From Clostridium celatum DSM 1785 (lineage in GTDB: Bacteria; Bacillota; Clostridia; Clostridiales; Clostridiaceae), in contig NZ_KB291613.1 of NCBI RefSeq assembly GCF_000320405.1, positions 1-44,602 on the forward strand: a DNA stretch of 44,602 bases. Direction: 5' to 3'. Each line of letters starts with the position of its first letter. Position 1 is the stretch's first letter. The translations under genes were made by a program, and so were the position numbers. The notes under the pieces are model-generated. The model saw only the letters and a list, made by a program, of their open reading frames with translations. It was not told the origin of the DNA and did not search any database. Positions 1 to 8,638 of the stretch are shown here, one piece after another.

Positions 1-21
1 TGCATAGCAAGTGGTTTTCTA

Positions 22-68
22 AATACAAAAAAGATTGTTACAAACATATTTGTTTTGTAACAATCTTT
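22..68 (-). terminator. Intrinsic terminator of the sugar ABC operon
   Basis: A perfect 15-bp inverted repeat (30-44 and 54-68) with a 9-nt loop lies just downstream of the substrate-binding protein stop codon. Read on the minus strand it is followed by a T-rich tract (complement of 21-30), as expected for a Rho-independent terminator. Confidence 0.85.
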
Positions 69-75
69 AAAACTT

Positions 76-1224
76 CTATTCGTATAGTAAATCCTTTATA
101 TCATCGTCATCCATGTTGTCTTTATTATACCATTTAGATCCAGTATCTGTATCAGAAACTGTTTCTCCCTTATATGCTTTATATGCAAGAGCAACAGCAT
201 CATAACCAATTTGGTATGGATCTTGTGTAACTGATCCTAAGAACCAACCATTTCTAACAGCTGTAATTTGACCTTTACCTGAATCAAATCCAACGGCAAC
301 TATATCTTTATATTTTCCAGTTTCTTTATCGAAATCTTTACCATCATTAGACGCAGCTAATATACCATCAACTCCACCTTGATTAGAACCATATACTGCA
401 ATTAAATTATTTGTTGATAATACAGATTGAGCTGCATTTTGAACATCTGTAGCAGAAGTTGTTGGGGGAACATTTACAACGATTTTAACTATTTCATCTC
501 CTGTAGCTGCTACATTATATGTTTCATGTCCTGAAACACTTACATTTCCTTCTCCTACTATCTCTTCACATTTAGCTTTCATTTCATCTATAAATCCTTG
601 AGTTCTATCAATTAATGATGCACTTGTAGCATCTTGAGAAACTACCCCTATGGCAACCGGATTATCCTTAGTTGCAGCCTTTATCTTACCTAGTATATCT
701 TCATCTTCAATTAACTTTTGAGCTGGAATTTGTGCTGCCTTATAGTTATCTGTTGATGCAGTAGCCGCAACTTGTCCATCTGGAGCTCCTGGAATACCTG
801 AGTCAAATCCTATTACAGGAATACCTTGACTTTGAGCATCTGATAACTGTGATGATAATGATTTAGTATCAAGTGCTGCTATAGCTAAAGCTTGTGGTTT
901 TTTTGCAAGTGCTGCATTAACCATATTTACTTGATCATTAATATCACTTTCAGATGCTGGACCTTCAAAAGTAATATCAACATTAAATTCCTTAGCTGCA
1001 TCTTCTGCACCTTTTTTAACTACTTGCCAAAATTGATGTTGAAATCCCTTAGATATAACAGCTATATACGGTTTAGAACTTGTATCAGTTGTTTCTTCCG
1101 TTGTTGTATTATTAGTGTCTGACGTATCACTTGTGTCTTTTGAGTTTGATGAGCTACAACCAGCAATACTAGCTACTAAAGCAAGAGATGCCGCTAAGCA
1201 AACCATTTTTTTAATTTTTTTCAT
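76..1224 (-). CDS. Sugar ABC transporter substrate-binding lipoprotein (RbsB/periplasmic-binding-protein family)
   Basis: This 382-residue protein is the extracellular sugar receptor of the importer encoded just upstream. It has a lipoprotein signal peptide with lipobox IAGC and the lipidated Cys at residue 23. A Ser/Thr/Asp-rich linker to about residue 50 follows, then a two-lobed type I sugar-binding fold (motifs AVISKGFQHQFW, AIAALDTKS, GFDSG, GVVSQDA, VGFDSGKGQ). It is the last gene of a three-gene operon, 41 bp after the permease, with a strong GGGGGA site before the ATG. The family binds ribose, galactose, xylose and related sugars, and the substrate cannot be read from sequence. A divergent fucU makes a mutarotating monosaccharide plausible. 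Confidence 0.9.
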   Translation of the reverse strand: MKKIKKMVCLAASLALVASIAGCSSSNSKDTSDTSDTNNTTTEETTDTSSKPYIAVISKGFQHQFWQVVKKGAEDAAKEFNVDITFEGPASESDINDQVNMVNAALAKKPQALAIAALDTKSLSSQLSDAQSQGIPVIGFDSGIPGAPDGQVAATASTDNYKAAQIPAQKLIEDEDILGKIKAATKDNPVAIGVVSQDATSASLIDRTQGFIDEMKAKCEEIVGEGNVSVSGHETYNVAATGDEIVKIVVNVPPTTSATDVQNAAQSVLSTNNLIAVYGSNQGGVDGILAASNDGKDFDKETGKYKDIVAVGFDSGKGQITAVRNGWFLGSVTQDPYQIGYDAVALAYKAYKGETVSDTDTGSKWYNKDNMDDDDIKDLLYE

Positions 1225-1265
1225 TGTAAAATCCCCCTTAAATTTTAATTTTATTACTAAGCAGT

Positions 1266-2303
1266 TTACTGCTCTAAAACTTTATTAACACTTTTACTAG
1301 CACTACTTTCAGTCTTATTATCTAATTTAATTTCATTTGATTTTTTATTTCTATAAATATCTAATAATACAGCGCAAATAACAACTATTCCTGTAAAAAA
1401 TGTTTGCCATTGTCCTTGAAGATTCATTGACATTAATCCATTTTTTAATACACTCATAATATAAACACCTATCATAGTACCTACTACTGAACCAACTCCA
1501 CCAGATAATGAAGTTCCTCCAATAACAACTCCTGCAATAGCTAATAATTCCAACCCATTTCCAGTACCTGGTATTATAGTTGTATACGCAGCTGCATAAA
1601 CTATACCTGCAAGCCCAGCAAAAAATCCACTAATAACATAAACCATCATTTCCCATCTATCTACTCTTACACCTGAAAGCCTAACAGCCTCTTTATTACT
1701 TCCTATTGCAAAAGTATATCTACCTATACGAGTTTTATTTAAAATAACATATGCAAGCATAAAAAATATTAATAAGAATATTATTCCTGTTGGAAATCCA
1801 TTTTCTGTCTTAAAAAATACAGATTTAAACCATCCAGCTTCTTCATAAGCTGTTGGAAAACGTTGTGTTTGAACTTTTGCAATAATTGCACCTAGACCTT
1901 GAGAAACTAACATTGTACCTAATGTTGCTATGAATGGAGGTAATTTTAACTTTGCTATTAAAATACCATTAATAAGACCAAATATTGTTGCGATAACTAC
2001 TATTAATAATAAAGCTAGTCCAATTGGCCATCCCCATGAATTATGAGCAAGTCCACCAATAAGCGTAGCACACATCATTACTGTTCCTATTGAAAGATCA
2101 ATCCCACCTGTAATTACTACAAAGGTAACACCAATTGCCATAAATCCAATATAATATGATGAATCTAGTATATTTATAAATGTAGCTTTACTAAAAAAGT
2201 TCTGTCCTAATAGTGAAAATGCTAATATTAATATTACTAATGCAGCTAACGAAAAAAACTTTTGTAATCCTTTTCCTTTGATATTTTCTTTTATCTTCCC
2301 CAT
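1266..2303 (-). CDS. Sugar ABC transporter permease (RbsC/BPD_transp_2 family)
   Basis: This 345-residue integral membrane permease would form the sugar channel, probably as a homodimer, with the ATPase and lipoprotein of the same operon. About eight to ten hydrophobic segments are visible, with the family-typical stretches VTFVVITGGIDLSIG and ATLGTMLVSQG. The late conserved loop LLAIAGVVIGGTSLSGG is also present. The polar C-terminal tail is cytoplasmic. The gene starts 12 bp after the ATPase stop and is preceded by a GGAGGGATATTAA site, so translation of the three genes is probably linked. Length and motif order are normal for RbsC-type permeases. The sugar specificity is not evident. Confidence 0.92.
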   Translation of the reverse strand: MGKIKENIKGKGLQKFFSLAALVILILAFSLLGQNFFSKATFINILDSSYYIGFMAIGVTFVVITGGIDLSIGTVMMCATLIGGLAHNSWGWPIGLALLLIVVIATIFGLINGILIAKLKLPPFIATLGTMLVSQGLGAIIAKVQTQRFPTAYEEAGWFKSVFFKTENGFPTGIIFLLIFFMLAYVILNKTRIGRYTFAIGSNKEAVRLSGVRVDRWEMMVYVISGFFAGLAGIVYAAAYTTIIPGTGNGLELLAIAGVVIGGTSLSGGVGSVVGTMIGVYIMSVLKNGLMSMNLQGQWQTFFTGIVVICAVLLDIYRNKKSNEIKLDNKTESSASKSVNKVLEQ

Positions 2304-2315
2304 TTAATATCCCTC

Positions 2316-3806
2316 CTACTTTCTATCTGTAGCATATTTCATAATTACTTCTTGATTAGCATCTTCAATATTAAGTATCTTTGTGAGTCTACCTTCACAC
2401 ATAACTACTACTCTATCACTCATACGTAATATTTCTGGCAACTCTGAAGATATCATTATTATCGATTTTCCTTCAGCAACAAGTTCATTCATTAAATTAT
2501 AAATTTCACTTTTTGCACCAATATCAATTCCACGTGTTGGCTCATCGAATATTAATATATCAGCATTTCTAATTAGCCATTTCGCTATTACAACTTTTTG
2601 TTGATTTCCTCCCGATAAATTTTTAATTAATTGATTAATTGTTGGAGTTTTAACTTTAATTTTATCAACATATTTTAAGGTTTCTATTTCAACTTTTTTA
2701 TCATCAATCAGTAGTCCTGATTGAAAATCTTCAAGGTGAGCTAAAACTGAATTTTCAGATACAGAAAGTCCAGTTGCTAAACCAAATCTTTTTCTATCCT
2801 CTGAAAGATATCCTATTCCTGCATTAACAGCATCACTAGTATTCTTAACATCAATCTTATTTCCCCTAACAAATATTTCTCCTGATATTTTAGGATCTGC
2901 TCCAAATAAAAGCCTAGCTGCTTCAGTTCTCCCTGCTCCCATTAATCCAGCAAAACCTAAAATCTCTCCTTTTTTAAGATCAAAGGATATATCCTTAACT
3001 ACATGAGATTTAAGGTTTTTAACCTCTAATATTGTTTCTGCATCTTTTTTTACATTACTTTTTTCCTTTTTTTCTGTTGAAACATTTCTTCCTACCATAA
3101 GTTTAATTATTTCATTTAAATTTGTATCTTTAGTTTTTACTTCTTTTATAAATTCACCATCTCTCATTACAGTTATTCTATCTGTAATCTTAAATATTTC
3201 ATCCATTCTATGAGATATATAAATCATCCCAACGCCCTTTGTTTTTAGTTCATTCATAATCCTAAATAACTCTTTTGTTTCTGATTCTGTTAATGCAGCT
3301 GTTGGTTCATCTAAAATAAGAATATTTGACTTAAATGAAATAGCTTTTGCAATTTCTATCATTTGTTGTTTTCCAACAGAAAGATTACCTACTATTTCTG
3401 TTGGTTTTATATTTAGTTTTAATTCCTTGAATAATTCAGCGGTCTTTTTATTTATAATTTTATCATTCAAAAAAAATCCATCTGATTCTCTTCCAATGAA
3501 GATGTTTTGTGCTGCTGTAAGATGATTCATTAAATTTAATTCTTGGTGAACAATAGCAATACCAGCTTCTTGAGCTTCCCTTGGATTCTTAAATACCACA
3601 CTGTTGCCATTGTATGTAATCTCACCTTCATCTCTTTGATAAATTCCTGTAAGTATCTTCATCAAAGTAGATTTACCAGCTCCATTTTCTCCTGCTAAAG
3701 CATTAACTTCACCTTTTCTAAGGCTTAATGAACACCTCTTTAATGCATGCACCCCTGGAAATCTTTTATCAATTCCTTTCATTTCTAATACTACAGTTTC
3801 GTTCAT
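2316..3806 (-). CDS. Sugar ABC transporter ATP-binding protein, two fused NBDs (RbsA/MglA family)
   Basis: This 496-residue protein energises sugar uptake. NBD1 has Walker A GENGAGKST (about residues 39-47), signature LSVGKQQ and Walker B ILILDEPTAAL. NBD2 has the degenerate P-loop GLMGAGRTE typical of the family, signature LSGGNQQ and Walker B ILIFDEPTRG. I chose the ATG at 3806 because GGAGG lies 10 nt upstream. An in-frame ATG at 3827 would add seven residues (MGGGSDC) encoded by that ribosome binding site and is unlikely. This is the first gene of the operon, divergent from fucU, with a C/A-only leader. RbsA is the nearest family, but galactose or other sugar specificity is equally possible. 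Confidence 0.92.
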   Translation of the reverse strand: MNETVVLEMKGIDKRFPGVHALKRCSLSLRKGEVNALAGENGAGKSTLMKILTGIYQRDEGEITYNGNSVVFKNPREAQEAGIAIVHQELNLMNHLTAAQNIFIGRESDGFFLNDKIINKKTAELFKELKLNIKPTEIVGNLSVGKQQMIEIAKAISFKSNILILDEPTAALTESETKELFRIMNELKTKGVGMIYISHRMDEIFKITDRITVMRDGEFIKEVKTKDTNLNEIIKLMVGRNVSTEKKEKSNVKKDAETILEVKNLKSHVVKDISFDLKKGEILGFAGLMGAGRTEAARLLFGADPKISGEIFVRGNKIDVKNTSDAVNAGIGYLSEDRKRFGLATGLSVSENSVLAHLEDFQSGLLIDDKKVEIETLKYVDKIKVKTPTINQLIKNLSGGNQQKVVIAKWLIRNADILIFDEPTRGIDIGAKSEIYNLMNELVAEGKSIIMISSELPEILRMSDRVVVMCEGRLTKILNIEDANQEVIMKYATDRK

Positions 3807-3827
3807 GCAATCACTCCCTCCACCCAT

Positions 3828-3873
3828 TTTTTATTTGTTTTTGTTGTTTTATTTTGTTTTTGTTTTTGTTTAC
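3828..3873 (-). promoter_or_regulatory. C/A-only 5' leader of the sugar ABC operon
   Basis: On the minus strand the predicted mRNA leader consists almost entirely of A and C, with repeated ACAAAA units and no G for about 40 nt before the ribosome binding site. It should be unstructured. Repeats of this type resemble A-rich Hfq distal-face sites, but a function here is only inference. Confidence 0.45.
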
Positions 3874-3881
3874 GATTTCAT
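3866..3881. promoter_or_regulatory. Candidate cre (CcpA) site at the sugar ABC promoter
   Basis: The 16-mer TTGTTTACGATTTCAT matches the cre consensus WTGNNARCGNWWWCAW at every fixed position but one. It overlaps the predicted transcription start of the minus-strand ABC operon (about 3873), a position where CcpA would repress. Confidence 0.45.
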
Positions 3882-3908
3882 TATACACAGATAATTTGGT
3901 TTATTCAA
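3880..3908 (-). promoter_or_regulatory. Promoter of the sugar ABC operon
   Basis: Minus-strand -10 TATAAT (3885-3880) and -35 TTGAAT (3908-3903) are separated by 17 nt. The predicted start near 3873 leaves a leader of about 65 nt. Confidence 0.6.
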
Positions 3909-3925
3909 GTAATTCTTCCATATTC

Positions 3926-3954
3926 TTGATATATTTGGTTAATTATGTTAAACT
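3926..3954 (+). promoter_or_regulatory. Promoter of fucU
   Basis: TTGATA (3926-3931), a 17-nt spacer and TAAACT (3949-3954) form a plausible housekeeping promoter about 35 nt before the fucU start. It is back-to-back with the ABC operon promoter. Confidence 0.5.
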
Positions 3955-3989
3955 TTAATAAAATCTACTTCATAAAGGAGATGTTATTT

Positions 3990-4415
3990 ATGTTGAAAGG
4001 TATACCTCCAATTTTATCACCTGATTTATTAAAAATACTTATGGAAATGGGACACGGAGATAAGTTAGTTATAGCAGATGGTAATTTCCCATCTACTAGA
4101 TGTGCTCAACGACTAATAAGACTTGATGGACATGCTGTACCAGAAATTTTAGAGGATATTTTAAAGTTATTTCCTTTGGATACTTACTCTAAAAAACCTG
4201 TTTCTCTAATGAGTATAGTCCCTGGTGATACTGTTGTTCCGACAATTTGGGAAACCTATGAAACTATTATCAAATCAAGCTTTAACACCTTTGATTCATT
4301 TGGTTTTCTTGAAAGATTTGATTTTTATGAAGAAGCGAAATCTTCATATGCAATTATAGCTACTTCTGAAAAATCTCTTTATGCTAACATAATTTTAACA
4401 AAGGGAGTTATTTAA
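3990..4415 (+). CDS. fucU: L-fucose mutarotase (RbsD/FucU family)
   Basis: This 141-residue enzyme of the RbsD/FucU family interconverts sugar anomers. Its opening MLKGIPPILSPDLLK, MGHGDKLVIADGNFP and ending NIILTKGV match FucU more closely than RbsD. The His of MGHGD and the late YANI segment belong to the family's active-site region. I chose ATG 3990 because AAAGGAG lies 9 nt upstream. An earlier ATG at 3945 precedes this site, and the one at 3981 directly abuts it. The gene is transcribed divergently from a sugar ABC importer, suggesting it handles the imported sugar. No fucose isomerase, kinase or aldolase is nearby, so the fucose assignment rests on family resemblance only. Confidence 0.85.
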   Translation: MLKGIPPILSPDLLKILMEMGHGDKLVIADGNFPSTRCAQRLIRLDGHAVPEILEDILKLFPLDTYSKKPVSLMSIVPGDTVVPTIWETYETIIKSSFNTFDSFGFLERFDFYEEAKSSYAIIATSEKSLYANIILTKGVI

Positions 4416-4453
4416 CTCTTATAAAATAAACATTTTAATAAAATCAACTTATT

Positions 4454-4530
4454 AAAGTCAAAAAAGTGACAATATAAAATTAGGATAATTTATATAATTA
4501 TCCCCATTTTAAACTATCACTTTTTTACTT
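4454..4530. terminator. Convergent bidirectional terminator between fucU and the helicase
   Basis: Nested inverted repeats: an outer AAAAAAGTGA/TCACTTTTTT pair (4460-4469, 4517-4526) and an inner perfect 8-bp stem GGATAATT/AATTATCC (4483-4490, 4496-4503). The outer arms give U-tracts in both directions, serving fucU (+) and the helicase (-). Confidence 0.75.
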
Positions 4531-4559
4531 TAAATTTTAGCTTTCTAAAAACTTTTATT

Positions 4560-6318
4560 TTAAATTTTTACTAATATTTCATTTATATCTTCGCTAACCT
4601 TAATTCTTTCATTATAAACCCACTCAGCATCAAATTTTAAATTAAATATTTTAGAGAATGAATAGTACATATTAATTTTTTGATAATAAATTTCTAAGTC
4701 ATCAAGATTTCCTGTAAAACAACTAGGTTTTGTTAATTCTTTAAGTTTAGCAATAAATACCTCATCAACATACTCTAAGAATTTATCCATTAATTCTTCA
4801 TTTGAAACATCAAAAGGAACCTTTAGTAAATCCCACTGATCTTCTTCCTTTAATTTATATCTTTTTATTTTATCTAATATTAAAAGATATTCACTTATAT
4901 CCATCTTTCTATAATAATCAATTTTTTCTTCTCTAGTTCTCCTAAGTACTAATTTTTCATTTAAAGGTAAAACTCTTAATAGTAAGTATAGCTTCTGATG
5001 GACCTATAACTGCCTGCTTTATTACTTCATCTTTTTCTTCAAGCTTTCTACTTATTATATTATGTGTATCAGAAACTCCTGCAACATATCCAATATCATA
5101 TATACCTTTTCTACCTGCTCTACCTGCAACTTGTTTAATTTCTTGAGATGTTAATTCCCTGACCTCTTCCCCATCAAACTTTCTTATGGACATGAATATT
5201 ATTCTTCTAATTGGCAAATTAACTCCCATGCCTATTGCATCTGTTGTTACTAAAACCTTATTTTCTTTATTTATAAATTGTTCATATTGCATTTTTCTAA
5301 CTTCCGGTGGTAAGTCACCATAAATAATACTTGTCTTAACATTATTATTAGAATAACTTTGAGCTATTTCCAACACTCTCTTTTTAGAGAAAACTACTAT
5401 AGCATCGCCTTCTTGAACATCATTATAACTAAAGTTTTTAGTTTCAACTTCTAAAGGAATATTTCTATGATATTCTTTAATCTCATAGTCATCTTCGCAA
5501 TCATCTAACATTTTAATTAATAATTCTTTAGCATTCATTGCTCCACAAATATGAATTTCATTACATCTAAGACCAAGTACAGCTCTACTCCAAGCAATAC
5601 CTCTTTGATTATCATTAATCATTTGAATTTCATCAATAACTGCAATATCATAATTTTGCTTTAAGTTTACCTTTTCTATTGTACAAGATATATGCGTAGC
5701 ATTTTCCTTAATAATCTCTTCTTCACCTGTCATTAAATCACAAACTACACCTTCATTATTTAGCTTTTCATAATTTTCTAATGCAAGTATTCTAAGTGGC
5801 GACAAATAAACTCCTTTTTTAGCAGTTTTAAGCCTTTCTACTGCATTATAAGTCTTACCTGTATTAGTATCACCTAAATGAATATAAATCTTTCTTTTCA
5901 TTCTTCTAGTTATCATATATTCATCTTTAGGATTATCAGGAAATGCTTCTTCAAAAGCCTCTCCAATTAATTTAGGTATATGTTGCTTTGTAAGCACCGT
6001 CATAAAACCTGAATTTAAAAATGTATTATAATTCCCTCTAACTACTTCATAAAAATCAAAATCTGTGTTGTTTTTCTTATTATAATCTTCAAGCATTCTC
6101 TTAGAAACATCTTCTAATAGCTCCTCATATCTTTCACACACAAATTCATATTCCTTGAATCCCTCTTTCTCCATTTCCTTTAATAGTCTAATTTTTTTTC
6201 TTATTGATGTTTCCTGTTCTATAAGTGCCCCTACTTTTGAATGATGTACTATTTCTTCTATTTGATTTATTTGACTCTTCAGCTTTTTAAATTCTCTAAG
6301 TGCTGCATTCTTTTTCAT
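4560..6318 (-). pseudogene. SUV3-like DExH-box RNA helicase, interrupted by a +1 frameshift
   Basis: The main frame (4957-6318, 453 residues) has a coiled N-terminal region, Walker A GDTNTGKT (about 149-156), motif II DEIQ, TTDAIGMGVNLP and QVAGRAGRKG, the hallmarks of the SUV3/Ski2-like family. It runs out at a TGA (4957) after ILTIKS. Shifting by one base near 4960-4977 opens VLPLNEKLVLRRTREEKID and continues without a stop through MDISEYLLILDKIKRYK to 4560. The separate 114-residue frame 4560-4904 is therefore the C-terminal domain of the same protein. Removing one base gives 585 residues. The gene follows flavodoxin by 13 bp and has a GGGAGG site. The role is inferred to be RNA unwinding or decay. 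Sequencing error is likely. Confidence 0.85.
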
Positions 6319-6331
6319 ATATTACCTCCCA

Positions 6332-6813
6332 TTAGTTCACTATTGATTTTGCCCATTTTGATACTTTTTCCAAACACTCTTCTTTATTACTATTAATAGC
6401 TCAAAAAAATCTATTTCACCTATAAATTTATTATTTGGAATTTTTTCTTTTATATTATTGTAAAATTTCAAAGCACCTCCACCACCATGACATGCAAATA
6501 GAGCTATTTTTTTATTCTGTATTTTATATTTTTCTAAAAAAGTATTATATGCTGGTGCGTATGTTCCTACCCATATAGGAGTTCCAATAAAAATATTTTC
6601 ATAACTATTTATATTTTTATCTATTTCTTCAAGTTGTGGTTTTACCTTAAATAAAACGTCTTTACCACCAAAAAAATACTTTCTAAATCCTTTATCATAG
6701 TATTTCTTTTTAGTCCTTACCTCTAATATGTCTGCATTTATAGTTTTTGCTATCGTATTAGCTATTAATCTTGTATTTCCTTCTAAGGAATAGAATATAA
6801 CCAAATTTTTCAT
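6332..6813 (-). pseudogene. Flavodoxin-family protein, C-terminus frameshifted (-1)
   Basis: The intact frame begins MKNLVIFYSLEGNTRLIA, where SLEGNT is the FMN phosphate-binding loop, and has the flavodoxin core IFIGTPIWVGTYAP and CHGGGG. Near 6398-6403, after IDFFE, the main frame drifts into LLIVIKKSVWKKYQ and ends at 6340. One inserted base restores a flavodoxin-like ending, INSNKEECLEKVSKWAKSI, terminating at 6332-6334 for 160 residues. The start has a GGAGGAG site. It is a small electron-transfer or quinone-reductase-type flavoprotein, first in a probable two-gene unit with the helicase. Either one base is missing from the sequence, or the last 20 or so residues are genuinely altered. 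Confidence 0.8.
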
Positions 6814-6983
6814 AAATTCTCCTCCAAATTTAATTGCACTTTAATTTATTTTCCTTATAATACTAATACATTTTAATCTTTTATACATTCTACTATAACC
6901 TTATTATAAGTCACTTTACATTATTACCCAAAGCTTTTATTACAGATATCTATTTAAAATTTTAATTATCAATTGTAACAAAA

Positions 6984-7011
6984 TTGACAAATTACTATAG
7001 TATACTATTAC
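6984..7011 (+). promoter_or_regulatory. Orphan plus-strand promoter-like element
   Basis: A perfect TTGACA (6984-6989) is followed after 16 nt by TATTAC (7006-7011). No open reading frame lies downstream. A transcript starting near 7018 would run directly into the long hairpin. Confidence 0.4.
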
Positions 7012-7017
7012 TTGTAG

Positions 7018-7113
7018 ATAGATAAAAAATAATTTTCCTCTTAAAATAAAAGTTCCGAGAATACTACCTTCCCCCGGTAATATTCTTGGAACTTTTATTT
7101 TTACTTATTAATT
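7018..7113 (+). ncRNA. Candidate small RNA ending in a 26-bp hairpin with a UUCCCCC loop
   Basis: Arms 7043-7068 and 7076-7101 pair over 26 positions with one G-U and one C-A mismatch on the plus strand. The loop is TTCCCCC (7069-7075), followed by a T-rich tail. With the upstream promoter-like element this could be a short RNA whose C-rich loop pairs with G-rich ribosome binding sites. Alternatively it is only a strong second terminator of the minus-strand kbaY operon. No family is recognised. Confidence 0.3.
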
Positions 7114-7134
7114 GAAATAATTAAATTTCTGCTT

Positions 7135-7168
7135 ATAAAAAATAAGGTCGGCTTACACCAACCTTATT
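7135..7168 (-). terminator. Intrinsic terminator of the nagA-kbaY operon
   Basis: Stem AATAAGGT/ACCTTATT (7141-7148, 7161-7168), extended inward by a mismatch and GG/CC, is followed on the minus strand by a run of six T (complement of 7137-7142). It lies about 50 bp past the kbaY stop. Confidence 0.75.
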
Positions 7169-7215
7169 TAAATGTTTAGTTATCAATTTTAATTAAAAGC
7201 TTGTCTTTTTCTATT

Positions 7216-8097
<882 letters not shown>

Positions 8098-8114
8098 TTA
8101 AATAAAAATGTTTT

Positions 8115-8638
8115 TTATTTATTTTTCATTTTACTAAAAGCCACACCATTAATTATTGCTGAATAAATTCCATATATAGCCACTATGATACTTAAAGTCA
8201 TAAATATCATATTATAATTTTGTTGTATAGCATTTATAACTATAAGTATGCTTAAAAGTACATAAGCACACAATTTCATCATAGTTTTCTCTTTTGCCTT
8301 ACTATTAATAATAATCTCTAATTTTGAAAGCTTTCTTTCCCTTTTAAAATCTTTTATAGATTTTAATTTTTTCAGAAATATTACTCTAAAATATAATTCT
8401 GCTATAACCGTAGCTGCAACACCAACTAAAAGTGTGCTTTGAAATGTTTTAAAATAATCTCCTAATAAAATTAGAGCTATTATGATAATAGAATACCTAT
8501 AATAAATTACTCTAAATTTTTGTCAACTTGTGGAGATATAATATATCCTTTTTTATCAAATGCGTTATAATAAACTGTATCTCCATACATATCTAGATAA
8601 ATATTTTTGCCTGCTAAAGCTACAGTATTTTTATTCAT
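8115..8638 (-). pseudogene. Four-TM membrane protein of unknown function, frameshifted (-1)
   Basis: The ATG directly abuts the restored nagA stop (TAA 8639-8641). The first frame reads MNKNTVALAGKNIYLDMYG to DKKGYIISPQVDKN and stops prematurely. Adding one base in the A-run at about 8517-8521 opens the rest: RVIYYRYSIIIIALILLGDY, LLVGVAATVIAELYFR, KLCAYVLLSILIVINA and LSIIVAIYGIYSAII, ending in KMKNK at 8115. The restored product is about 174 residues: a soluble N-terminal part, four hydrophobic segments and a basic loop. Neither fragment is conventional in length, so the gene is easily overlooked. It lies between nagA and kbaY in the amino-sugar operon. I recognise no named family. Confidence 0.65.

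Larger units (their letters stand above)
6814..7215. other. Gene-free stretch with promoter-like element, long hairpin and terminator
   Basis: I see no coding frame here. It holds the upstream region of the flavodoxin gene, a plus-strand promoter-like pair at 6984-7011, the 26-bp hairpin at 7043-7101, and the kbaY terminator at 7135-7168. Confidence 0.6.

Noticed and set aside
892..1122. Plus-strand frame opposite the sugar-binding protein gene
   Set aside because: It is antisense to a clear lipoprotein gene, has low-complexity Cys/Phe-rich composition and no ribosome binding site.
4560..4904. Independent 114-residue hypothetical gene
   Set aside because: The frame is open upstream into sequence that continues the helicase, and no ribosome binding site precedes the ATG, so it is the helicase C-terminus.
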